This document shows positions 1 through 5,857 of a DNA stretch of 7,676 nt, one piece after another. Origin of the DNA: Actinomycetota bacterium (lineage in GTDB: Bacteria > Actinomycetota > Thermoleophilia > Gaiellales > Gaiellaceae). Position 1 is the stretch's first letter. The number at the start of each line of letters is the position of its first letter. The stretch lies in assembly GCA_003162235.1 (NCBI GenBank), contig PMMN01000087.1, forward strand, positions 24,121 to 31,796, written 5' to 3'. The position numbers and the translations under genes are program-made. The notes beneath the pieces are model-generated. The model was not told the origin of the DNA, made no database searches, and saw only the letters and a program-made list of their open reading frames with translations.

Positions 1-519
1 GCCCACGCCGAGTTCTTCTCCGGAGTGCACAACCCGATCGGCGTCAAGCTCGGCCCCAGCGTCACTCCCGAGCAGGTGCTCGAGCTGTGCGAGCGGCTCA
101 ATCCCGAGAAGATCCCCGGCCGGCTCACCCTGATCACTCGCATGGGCGTCGGTCTGATCGAGCATACGCTGCCGCCGATTTTGGCCGCCGCGCGCGACTC
201 CGGATCTCCGGTTGTCTGGATTTGCGACCCCATGCACGCCAACACGATCACCACCGAGAGCGGCCGCAAGACGCGCCGCTTCAGCGACATCATGGCCGAG
301 ATCGAGGGCTTCTTCGCCGCCCACGCCGCCGAGGGCACCTGGCCCGGCGGCGTGCATCTGGAGATCACCGGCGGTGACGTGACCGAGTGCCTCGGCGGTG
401 GCGAGCAGCTCTCCGAAGCGGGGCTGGAAGAGGCCTACCAAACGCTCTGCGACCCGCGCCTGAACGCGCGCCAGTCGCTGGATCTGGCCTTCCACGTCGC
501 CGAGCTGATGCGCCGCTAA
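1..519 (+). CDS. aroG: 3-deoxy-7-phosphoheptulonate (DAHP) synthase, class II, C-terminal part (5'-truncated by window edge)
   Basis: This enzyme condenses phosphoenolpyruvate and erythrose 4-phosphate, the first step of the shikimate pathway, in the cytosol. Only the last 172 residues are inside the window; the frame is open to base 1, so the GTG at 25 is internal and not the start. Three of the four metal ligands of the class II family are visible with exactly the spacing of the Mycobacterium tuberculosis enzyme (His369, Glu411, Asp441): His in CDPMH at codon 79, Glu in HLEITG at codon 121, Asp in CDPRLN at codon 151. The PEP-binding Lys in NPIGVKLGP (codon 16) and Arg in TRMG (codon 47) are also present at the expected offsets. 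The end SLDLAFHVAELMRR is typical of the family, so the C terminus is intact. The symbol follows mycobacterial usage; other genomes call it aroF or aroH. The N-terminal Cys ligand and any regulatory extension lie outside the window. Confidence 0.96.
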   Translation, partial: AHAEFFSGVHNPIGVKLGPSVTPEQVLELCERLNPEKIPGRLTLITRMGVGLIEHTLPPILAAARDSGSPVVWICDPMHANTITTESGRKTRRFSDIMAEIEGFFAAHAAEGTWPGGVHLEITGGDVTECLGGGEQLSEAGLEEAYQTLCDPRLNARQSLDLAFHVAELMRR

Positions 520-555
520 TAGGCCAATGAGCTGCGCCTTTATCGACGCGGCTCG

Positions 556-574
556 CTCGCGCTGCTCGGGCGAG
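556..574 (+). terminator. weak hairpin after the DAHP synthase gene
   Basis: CTCGC (556-560) can pair with GCGAG (570-574) around a 9-base loop, 37 bases after the stop codon. There is no T-run after it, so it is at best a Rho-independent-like or Rho-assisted terminator. A second imperfect 14-base palindrome, GACCAACGTCGGTC, follows at 576-589. Both could arise by chance in GC-rich DNA. Confidence 0.25.
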
Positions 575-635
575 TGACCAACGTCGGTCTTAGCCCAATC
601 GCGACCGCCGGGAAAGTCGTGGTTTTCGCTACCGC

Positions 636-663
636 TTTACCGGCAATCAGAAATCACTACTCT
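636..663 (+). promoter_or_regulatory. candidate vegetative promoter upstream of the YjbQ-like gene
   Basis: TTTACC (636-641) and TACTCT (658-663) are separated by 16 bases and resemble -35 and -10 hexamers of an actinobacterial vegetative promoter (TANNNT form of -10). The stretch around 620-663 is clearly more AT-rich than its surroundings. Transcription would start near 670, about 23 bases before the ATG at 693. The 173-base gap to the preceding gene makes a separate promoter reasonable. The match is partial, so this is a prediction only. Confidence 0.35.
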
Positions 664-692
664 TGAAGGGCGCCCGCCGGCGTTCCGAAACC

Positions 693-1094
693 ATGACGAG
701 TATCGAAATCCCCTATTCGATTGCCGCGGCGCTCCCAACGCTCTCGGTGCTCGACATCACCAACGATGTCAAGCGCTCGCTCGCCGGGAGCGAATACGAG
801 AGTGGAGTAGCGCTGGTGTCGCCGCGCGAGGAACGGGCGCTGGTGCGCATAAACGAACGAGAGTCGGGGATCTTCGAGGACTTCGAGACCCTACTTGAGC
901 GTCTCGTTCCCTACGAGCAGGCCGAGCGTGAGGCGCTGCTCACCGTCCTGCTCGGCCCCCGCGGCGAGCAGATTCCTTTCTTTGCCCATCGTTTTCAGCT
1001 CGGGGAGTGGCAGCGGATCCTGCTGGTGTCCTTCGACGGCGGCTGCGAACCCGGCTGGCAGCTGACCCTGATCGGCGAGCGAGAAGAAGCCTGA
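693..1094 (+). CDS. divergent YjbQ/UPF0047 family protein, probably without the usual active site
   Basis: The 133-residue product has the length and pattern of the YjbQ (UPF0047, secondary thiamine-phosphate synthase-like) family. The conserved frame is visible as LDITNDVK (20-27), a central ETLLERLVP helix (65-73), LLGPRGEQIPF (86-96) and GEWQRILLVSFDG (104-116) before a final LTLIGE strand. The residues that usually define the family site are missing: the HTT/HTS triplet position reads SPRE (43-46), the NEN triplet reads NER (54-56), and the segment carrying the DxxxH motif is shortened to YEQAEREA. I infer loss or change of catalytic function. The fold assignment is by eye and is fairly but not fully secure. 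The ATG at 693 was chosen because it places the family's N-terminal strand correctly; a TTG at 663 would add 10 residues with no family likeness. No clear ribosome-binding site is seen. It is followed 47 bases later by thyX on the same strand. Confidence 0.72.
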   Translation: MTSIEIPYSIAAALPTLSVLDITNDVKRSLAGSEYESGVALVSPREERALVRINERESGIFEDFETLLERLVPYEQAEREALLTVLLGPRGEQIPFFAHRFQLGEWQRILLVSFDGGCEPGWQLTLIGEREEA

Positions 1095-1095
1095 G

Positions 1096-1109
1096 CCGGC
1101 TCCCGCCGG
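1096..1109 (+). terminator. GC hairpin just after the YjbQ-like stop codon
   Basis: CCGGC (1096-1100), loop TCCC, GCCGG (1105-1109) forms a perfect 5-bp stem two bases after the TGA. It overlaps a 10-bp perfect palindrome GAGCCGGCTC at 1093-1102. No T-run follows, so it may be a weak terminator or a chance GC-rich hairpin. It would separate the YjbQ-like gene from thyX. Confidence 0.3.
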
Positions 1110-1129
1110 GCGTCATCCACCACTATCTC

Positions 1130-1135
1130 TAAGCT
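1130..1135 (+). promoter_or_regulatory. candidate -10 element for a leaderless thyX transcript
   Basis: TAAGCT (1130-1135) fits the actinobacterial TANNNT -10 form and ends 6 bases before the GTG start of thyX at 1142, which would put the transcription start at or next to the start codon. The bases directly before the GTG are pyrimidine-rich (CTCCCTCC) and contain no Shine-Dalgarno sequence, as expected for a leaderless mRNA. No good -35 is visible. Confidence 0.33.
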
Positions 1136-1141
1136 CCCTCC

Positions 1142-1843
1142 GTGGCCGGCGCAGACGTTCCCGAAGGTACCATCGACGTTCTCGATCACGGCTTCGTACG
1201 CCTAGACGATGCGATGGCCAGTGACCTCTCGGTGGTCAACGCCGCCCGCGTCAGCTTTGCCCGCAACAAGCAGGAGCTGGAGGCGGAGGACGAAGGCCTG
1301 ATCGGCTTTCTGTTGCGAAACCGGCACGGAACTCCCTTCGAGCACAACGCCTTTCGCTTCCACGTGCGCTGCCCTATTTTCGTCATGCGCGAGTGGATCA
1401 GGCACCGCTGGTCGTCGTTCAACGAGTTCAGCATGCGCTATTCGCGTGCCAGCGACGAGTTCTATCTCCCGGCCGCCGAAGACGTGCGCCAACAGGTCGG
1501 AAAACCTGGCGCCTACTCCTTCGAGCCGGTCGAGCCCGGGCTGGCCGAAAGCGCCCGCATGGAGATCGAGACCGTCTGTGAGAACGCCTACGCCGCCTAT
1601 CACCGCCTGGTCGAAGCGGGCGTGGCGCGCGAGCTGGCGCGAACGGTTCTACCGGTCGCCGCCTACACCGAGTTCTTCTGGACGGTCAACGCCCGCTCGC
1701 TGATGAATTTCCTCTCGCTGCGAAACGCCGAGACCGCGCAACGCGAGATCCGCCGCTACGCCGAGGCAGTCGAGAGCCTGTTCGCCGAGCGAATGCCGAT
1801 CACGCACGCTGCCTTTGTCGCGGCCGGCCGAACTCCACCGTAG
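1142..1843 (+). CDS. thyX: flavin-dependent thymidylate synthase ThyX
   Basis: ThyX makes dTMP from dUMP using methylenetetrahydrofolate as carbon donor and FAD/NADPH for reduction, unlike ThyA. The 233-residue product carries the diagnostic RHR-x7-S motif (R87-H88-R89 to S97, in RHRWSSFNEFS), the preceding GTPFEHNAF segment (63-71), and the C-terminal block FFWTVNARSLMNFLSLR (178-194) that binds nucleotide and flavin. Length is normal for the family. The GTG at 1142 is the first possible start after an in-frame stop (TAA at 1130-1132), and the N-terminal VLDHGFVRL aligns with the start of known ThyX proteins, so little can be missing. There is no ribosome-binding site; translation may be leaderless. 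It lies downstream of the YjbQ-like gene on the same strand and converges on the membrane-protein gene at 1887. It acts in the cytosol as a homotetramer in characterised relatives. Confidence 0.97.
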   Translation: MAGADVPEGTIDVLDHGFVRLDDAMASDLSVVNAARVSFARNKQELEAEDEGLIGFLLRNRHGTPFEHNAFRFHVRCPIFVMREWIRHRWSSFNEFSMRYSRASDEFYLPAAEDVRQQVGKPGAYSFEPVEPGLAESARMEIETVCENAYAAYHRLVEAGVARELARTVLPVAAYTEFFWTVNARSLMNFLSLRNAETAQREIRRYAEAVESLFAERMPITHAAFVAAGRTPP

Positions 1844-1887
1844 GGCCTATCTCGCTAGGCCTCGACATCCCTACTGGAGTAGGCCCT
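1842..1887. terminator. nested inverted repeats between convergent genes, candidate bidirectional terminator
   Basis: The 43-base gap between the thyX stop and the end of the membrane-protein gene is almost all inverted repeat. GGCCTA (1844-1849) pairs with TAGGCC (1856-1861) over a 6-base loop, and CCTAC (1870-1874) pairs with GTAGG (1879-1883) over TGGA. As an alternative, the outer arms AGGGCCTA (1842-1849) and TAGGCCCT (1880-1887) form a perfect 8-bp stem enclosing the rest. The arms overlap the thyX stop codon and the last base of the opposing stop codon. Position fits a two-way terminator, though neither strand has a strong T-run. Confidence 0.5.
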
Positions 1888-2447
1888 TAGCCCCGAGGCG
1901 AGCGAAGCAGGATCTTCCCGAACTGACCCGCCGGTCTTGAGGTGACAGTGACGAGCCAGTCGCTCGGCGCGGTCGGCAGGTTGGGGCAACTGAGGTGAAC
2001 CTGCGTCGTGCCCGTGCCGACGCCGAAATACCCGCAACGCACCGGCGACGCGCCGTTGCGAATCACAGAGAGGGTGTAGGTCGCACCAGCCGGAAGTATT
2101 CGTAGCCCGCGCACCGTGACGAGAAGCGGCGTGTTTCCGCTGCGGTCGATCGCGCCTCCCTGCACACTGCCGACGGCGAGTGGAGCAGCGCTAGTTCCAC
2201 GCAGCGGTGAGTACCACTCGGTGTGGAAGGTGTCGTCGCGCATCCCGACGCCGTACCCGGCGAAAAAGATCGCAATGCCAACGAGCACGAGCGCGAGCAG
2301 TACCAGCTCGCCTCGCCAGCCGCTGAGCCAGCGCGGGATCACGCCTGCCGCCTGCGAAGACGCCGATTTCGTCCGCTCGGAAGCGGCCGAGGCGCGCTTC
2401 GTAACCGACGTTTTTCTCGACCGAAGATCAGGCACAGCCGGAGTCAT
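1887..2447 (-). CDS. single-pass membrane protein with RskA C-terminal-like outer domain
   Basis: This 186-residue protein has a basic, Ser/Ala-rich N-terminal segment (1-45), one transmembrane helix (about 46-68, ELVLLALVLVGIAIFFAGYGVGM region) and an extracytoplasmic beta-rich domain of about 115 residues. The positive residues before the helix suggest an N-in, C-out orientation. The outer part resembles the C-terminal domain of anti-sigma-K factors (RskA): a GLRILPAGATYTLSVI stretch (114-129), a G-x-F-x-V turn (139-143), then a VTVTSRPAG segment (166-174). No zinc-finger or helical anti-sigma domain precedes the helix, so it is not an ordinary anti-sigma factor. Cys138 and Cys154 could form a disulfide outside the cell. 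Start ATG at 2447 has only a weak purine stretch (AGGG) upstream. It is divergent from plsY with 133 bases between them. Function is unknown; the domain likeness is judged by eye. Confidence 0.7.
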   Translation of the reverse strand: MTPAVPDLRSRKTSVTKRASAASERTKSASSQAAGVIPRWLSGWRGELVLLALVLVGIAIFFAGYGVGMRDDTFHTEWYSPLRGTSAAPLAVGSVQGGAIDRSGNTPLLVTVRGLRILPAGATYTLSVIRNGASPVRCGYFGVGTGTTQVHLSCPNLPTAPSDWLVTVTSRPAGQFGKILLRSPRG

Positions 2448-2457
2448 AGCATTCGCG

Positions 2458-2474
2458 CCCTACCGTTCGTAGGG
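2458..2474. repeat. perfect 6-bp inverted repeat in the divergent intergenic region
   Basis: CCCTAC (2458-2463), CGTTC, GTAGGG (2469-2474) is a perfect palindrome starting 11 bases upstream of the minus-strand start at 2447. It could be an operator or an mRNA hairpin in the leader of the membrane-protein gene. The same stem, one pair shorter, occurs beyond the other end of that gene at 1870-1883. The rest of the gap to plsY (2475-2580) shows no other clear signal. Confidence 0.4.
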
Positions 2475-2580
2475 TCGGGCGCGGCGCTATGCTGCGCGCT
2501 GGCCGGAAGCGGTGTCCCCTTCCTGTAAGGACTCGAGTTCGGTCGCTGGAGATGACTACCCTCGTGATCGATAGGGATAC

Positions 2581-3204
2581 GTGAGCGTCGCGGTTCTACT
2601 CGTCACCGCCGGCTATCTCGCGGGCAGCATGCCCTTCGGTTACTGGATCGTTCGCCTGTTGCGCGGCGAGGACATCCGGCTGCACGGTTCGGGGAACATC
2701 GGCGGCACCAACGTCTGGCGCACCTTCGGCGCGCGCCTCGGTGTCCCGGTCATCTTGCTAGATCTTCTCAAGGGACTCATCCCTGCTCTGATCGCTTCGT
2801 TGACGCAGGGTGCGCTCGTCGCCGTTCTAGCCGGCGCAGCGGCGATGCTCGGACACTGGCGGCCGCTCTTCTTGCGCTTCCGTCGCGGCGGCAAGATGGT
2901 CGCCACCTGCGGTGGGGCCGTGATCGGCATCGCGCCGCTGGTGGCCGCCGTCGGAGTCGTGGTCTGGGCGGTCGTGTTTGTCACCGGTCGCTACGCCTCG
3001 CTCGCCTCGATCCTCGCCGCAGCCTCGCTGGCCCCCGCGGCGATCCTCCTCGGACAGCCGCTGCTCGTGATCATCTTCATGGGCGCGGCCGCCCTGGCCA
3101 TCATCTGGCTTCATCGCACCAACATCGGCCGTCTCGCACGCGGCCAGGAGCATCGGTTCCGACTCTGGCGCAGGTTCCGGCGGATGTCTACGGACCAGGT
3201 CTAG
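2581..3204 (+). CDS. plsY: glycerol-3-phosphate acyltransferase PlsY
   Basis: PlsY transfers an acyl group from acyl-phosphate to glycerol 3-phosphate, the first membrane step of phospholipid synthesis. The 207-residue protein is an integral membrane protein with the usual pattern of hydrophobic segments (about 1-27, 52-74, 78-93, 110-135, 139-178). Family motifs are in order: SMPFGYW (16-22), GSGNIGGTNVWR (36-47), GHWRPLFLRF followed by RGGKMVAT (91-109), and HRTNIGRLARGQE (178-190). The second glycine-rich motif reads RRGGKMVAT, with one extra Arg and Met in the place of the usual Gly or Ala after Lys; this is a local variant and not a loss. The GTG at 2581 is the first start after an in-frame stop at 2572-2574, and AGGG (2573-2576) sits 4 bases upstream. 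The gene converges on the RTX gene with only 34 bases between stops and no clear terminator there. Confidence 0.95.
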   Translation: MSVAVLLVTAGYLAGSMPFGYWIVRLLRGEDIRLHGSGNIGGTNVWRTFGARLGVPVILLDLLKGLIPALIASLTQGALVAVLAGAAAMLGHWRPLFLRFRRGGKMVATCGGAVIGIAPLVAAVGVVVWAVVFVTGRYASLASILAAASLAPAAILLGQPLLVIIFMGAAALAIIWLHRTNIGRLARGQEHRFRLWRRFRRMSTDQV

Positions 3205-3238
3205 GAGAACGTCTACAACCCGGCTGCCGGCTGACTCT

Positions 3239-5749
3239 CTAGGGAATCGAGATCAGCTTGTCCAGCTTGTGGTCGTAGGTGCGGGCGACGTCTTTGCCGG
3301 CGCCTCCATTGACGATGTCGGCCCACCTGTCCCCGGCGAAGAAAATATCGTTGCCGGGGCCGCCTAGGAGCGTGTCCCTACCGGGGCCGCCCGTCAGCGT
3401 GTCGTTACCGGCGCCGCCGCTCAGCCGATCGTTCCCGCTTCCACCGCTCAACACGTTCGCGGCGGCCGAGCCGGTGAGCGTGTCCTTGCCCGATCCACCG
3501 ATCAGGTTCTCGACGTCGCGCTTGACGTTGTCGGCTTCTCCGGCCGCACCGTCGTTTGCGACTCCGTCGATGGTCACCTTGAGCGCGCTCTTCCGGTTCG
3601 CGTACGAGACCGTGTCGGTGCCGGGCCCGCCTTGGAAGACATCCGATCCGTTCGATGTGCCGTCCTCGACGAAGGTGTCGTTGCCGGAGCCGCCGCTCTC
3701 GGTGTCGTTGCCGGAACCGCCGTCCATCGTGTCGTTCCCGCCCAGGCCGCCCAGGAGGTCGTCACCCCCATTGCCTCTGAGCGCATTGTTCGCCGCCGAG
3801 CCGACGAGCTTGTCGTCGCCGGCGCCTCCGTTGATGCATTCCACGTCGCCGTGCACGTTGTCGAGCTCGGTTTTTTCGCCGTCGTTGGCTTTGCCGTCGA
3901 TCGTCACCTTCACCGAGTTCGTGCGCGCCGAGTAGGAGACAGTGTCGGCCCCGGCCCCGCCAGAGAAGACATCGGCTCCATTTGCAGCCGCGCCCTCGAC
4001 GAAGACGTCGTTCCCTGCACCGCCGTTCTCGCTGTCGTGTCCGTCGCCGCCGTCGAGGACGTCGTTACCGTCGGCCCCGTTCAGCCTGTCGTTCCCGTCG
4101 TTGCCGCGCAGGATGTTTCGCGCCTTGGAGCCGGTGAGGATGTCGTCGCCGGAGCCGCCGAGCGCGTTCTCAACATCGCTCGAGATCTTGTCGCCCTCGC
4201 TCGTCTCGCCGCTGTCTTTCTTGCCGTCCAGCGTCACCTTGACCGGGTTGGTGCGCTCGGCGTAGGAGATCGTGTCCAGGCCGGGTCCGCCCACGAACAC
4301 GTCCGCACCGTTCGCGGCGGCGTCCTCCAGGAATATGTCGTCGCCGGTGTCGCCGTTCTCGATGTCGTCTCCGGGCCCGCCGCGAAGGGCGTCCAAACCG
4401 CCGCCGCCGTTGAGAGTGTCGTTGCCCGGGCCACCGGCGAGCGCGTTACCGAGCGCAGATCCGGTGATGGTGTCGTCCCCCGAGCCTCCGACGACGTCCT
4501 CGACGTCGCTGTGCACGTTGTCCGCCTCGCCGCTCTCGCCGTCGTTGGCGGTGTCGTCGATCGTCACGGTCACCGCGCTCGTTCGGAGCGCGTAGCTGAC
4601 GGTGTCCTCGCCGGCGCCGCCGACGAACACGTCGGAGCCGTTCGGGATCGAGTCCTCGGTGAAGATGTCGTCGCCGGGTCCGCCTGAGAGCGTGTCGTTG
4701 CCGAGCCCGCCCGAGAGCACATCGTTACCGGGTCCGCCGTCAAGTGCATTCGCACCCGAGGAGCCGATCAGGGTGTCGTCGCCGGCTCCGCCCGTGATGT
4801 TCTCGATATCGCCGGAGGCGTTGTCTCCCTCACCTGCCTCTCCGTCGTTGGCCGTTGCGTCGAGCGTCAGGGAGACGGGATTGGTGCGCTCGGAGTAGGA
4901 AACGGTGTCGCTCCCCGCGCCGCCTAAGAAGACGTCGGCTCCGTTTGCGGCGGAGCCTTCGTCGAAGATGTCGTCACCGTCTCCGCCCGAGATGGTGTCG
5001 TTGCCCGCGCCGCCCGAGAGCGTGTCGTTCCCGGCGCCTCCGCCGATCGTCTCGTCGCCCGGTCCGCCGTTGAGGGTGTCGTTGCCGTCGCCCCCGATGA
5101 GCGTGTCCGGGCCGGCGCCGCCGGTCACCGTGTCGTTCCCGGCGCCTCCGTCGAGCGTGATCGCCGCAGGCCACGGACTCCCCGTGCCGAGGTCTCCGGC
5201 CGCCGAGATAGTGTCGTCGCCGCCGGCGCCGAGAACGGTGAAGAGCGCCAGGTTCTGGCTCGGAGCGTTGAAGAAGATGTCGGCGTCGCCGTCGCCGTTC
5301 AGGTTCACCCCGCTCGTACCGACGCGAATGTTGTCGGCGCCGGCTGCGCCCGAGATGATCACGCTGTCGAGCGAGGGATCAGGCCCGAGGTCGGAAACGA
5401 TCTCGATCTCGGAAATACCCGCGCTCTCGCTGGTTGCGCCGGGCGCGAACTGGCCGCCCGAGAGATCGACCGTAAGCGACCGATGACCGAAGCCGCCGGC
5501 GATAAAGATCGTGTCGGTGTTGTTTACCGTCGCCACGCCGCAATTGCCGCCGTTGACGCTGATCGCGTCTCCGCTTCGAACGAGCGTGGCACTGTCGGCG
5601 TCGGCGGTGAGCGAGACGGTGACCCCATGGAAGGCCGCGTCGTAGGAGCACGAGACGAAAGCCTGCGCGCTTGCCGCCTGCCAGAGGAAGGCAGAGGTGG
5701 TGGCGGCGAGGAGGAAGAGAAGACGGAACCGGCGGGTGACGAGGCGCAC
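3239..5749 (-). CDS. secreted RTX-type (hemolysin-type) calcium-binding repeat protein
   Basis: The 836-residue product begins with a Sec signal peptide: Arg-rich n-region (R2, R6, R7, R9), hydrophobic core LLFLLAATTSAFLW, and a likely cut after ASA (28) or AQA (30). Residues 31-200 form a less repetitive beta-rich domain with Cys34 and Cys70. From about 200 to 820 the protein is made of GGxGxDxxx nonapeptides, which in known RTX proteins bind Ca between turns of a parallel beta-roll. From residue 260 the nonapeptides are arranged in five long units, each opening with a (D)xF-x-E...NG(A/S)DVF block and a DT(V/I)SY strand region, followed by a short C-terminal cap (801-836). There is no LPXTG motif or C-terminal membrane helix, so the product is probably released or held non-covalently. 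The GTG start at 5749 is fixed by AAGGAG 8 bases upstream and by the signal peptide. Its substrate or partner cannot be told from sequence. Confidence 0.93.
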   Translation of the reverse strand: MRLVTRRFRLLFLLAATTSAFLWQAASAQAFVSCSYDAAFHGVTVSLTADADSATLVRSGDAISVNGGNCGVATVNNTDTIFIAGGFGHRSLTVDLSGGQFAPGATSESAGISEIEIVSDLGPDPSLDSVIISGAAGADNIRVGTSGVNLNGDGDADIFFNAPSQNLALFTVLGAGGDDTISAAGDLGTGSPWPAAITLDGGAGNDTVTGGAGPDTLIGGDGNDTLNGGPGDETIGGGAGNDTLSGGAGNDTISGGDGDDIFDEGSAANGADVFLGGAGSDTVSYSERTNPVSLTLDATANDGEAGEGDNASGDIENITGGAGDDTLIGSSGANALDGGPGNDVLSGGLGNDTLSGGPGDDIFTEDSIPNGSDVFVGGAGEDTVSYALRTSAVTVTIDDTANDGESGEADNVHSDVEDVVGGSGDDTITGSALGNALAGGPGNDTLNGGGGLDALRGGPGDDIENGDTGDDIFLEDAAANGADVFVGGPGLDTISYAERTNPVKVTLDGKKDSGETSEGDKISSDVENALGGSGDDILTGSKARNILRGNDGNDRLNGADGNDVLDGGDGHDSENGGAGNDVFVEGAAANGADVFSGGAGADTVSYSARTNSVKVTIDGKANDGEKTELDNVHGDVECINGGAGDDKLVGSAANNALRGNGGDDLLGGLGGNDTMDGGSGNDTESGGSGNDTFVEDGTSNGSDVFQGGPGTDTVSYANRKSALKVTIDGVANDGAAGEADNVKRDVENLIGGSGKDTLTGSAAANVLSGGSGNDRLSGGAGNDTLTGGPGRDTLLGGPGNDIFFAGDRWADIVNGGAGKDVARTYDHKLDKLISIP
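3350..4972 (-). repeat. five tandem coding super-repeats of about 330 bp in the RTX gene
   Basis: Counting from the Asp of the repeated DxFxE block (residues 260, 361, 471, 581, 691 and again 801) gives unit lengths of 101, 110, 110, 110 and 110 residues. On DNA the units are 4972-4670 (303 bp), 4669-4340, 4339-4010, 4009-3680 and 3679-3350 (330 bp each). Each has a non-RTX strand section with NG(A/S)DVF, DT(V/I)SY and an acidic xDGExxExDN-like stretch, then five or six nonapeptides. The units are diverged from one another and not identical copies. Confidence 0.9.
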
Positions 5750-5757
5750 TGCGATTG

Positions 5758-5763
5758 CTCCTT
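5758..5763 (-). promoter_or_regulatory. ribosome-binding site of the RTX gene
   Basis: On the minus strand AAGGAG lies 8 bases before the GTG at 5749. This is a full Shine-Dalgarno match at ideal spacing and decides the start codon. A TAGGCT further upstream on the minus strand (about 5779-5784) could be a -10 element, but no -35 supports it. Confidence 0.8.
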
Positions 5764-5815
5764 GGTTAGCTCGCGCGGAGCCTACCGAAGCGTGTTGCGA
5801 GAGGTGACGGTCGAG

Positions 5816-5840
5816 CGCCCGTCGCAGGAGGCGCCGGGCG
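5816..5840 (-). terminator. weak hairpin after rplI
   Basis: CGCCCG (5816-5821) and CGGGCG (5835-5840) form a perfect 6-bp stem with a 13-base loop in the gap between rplI and the RTX gene. There is no U-run after it on the minus strand, so it would be a weak terminator, and readthrough from the ribosomal operon into the RTX gene is possible. Confidence 0.3.
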
Positions 5841-5857
5841 AGCCGAGCTCCGTGCAG

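Noticed and set aside
663..692. TTG at 663 as start of the YjbQ-like protein
   Set aside because: It overlaps the predicted -10 element, adds a basic 10-residue extension without family likeness and has no ribosome-binding site.
1202..1603. Minus-strand open frame of 133 codons inside thyX
   Set aside because: It lies wholly opposite a well-supported thyX and is explained by GC-rich codon bias.
3205..3238. CCGGCTGCCGGCTG as a terminator between plsY and the RTX gene
   Set aside because: It is mainly a short direct repeat; the best hairpin is only CCGG/CCGG with a 3-base loop and no T-run.
3632..4687. Long open frame (351 codons) on the plus strand opposite the RTX gene
   Set aside because: It is a shadow of the repetitive, GC-rich coding strand. 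It is a low-complexity Val/Ala/Asp-rich product with no family likeness, while the minus strand has a signal peptide, ribosome-binding site and RTX motifs.
3942..4898. Series of Pro/Ser-rich plus-strand open frames starting every 330 bases (3942, 4272, 4602, then 303 to 4905)
   Set aside because: The spacing simply mirrors the RTX super-repeat on the other strand. They confirm the repeat period and are not genes.
3350..4972. Regular direct repeats suggesting a CRISPR-like or other noncoding array
   Set aside because: Period is 330 bp, units are diverged and in one continuous reading frame with protein-level conservation. There are no short identical repeats with unique spacers.
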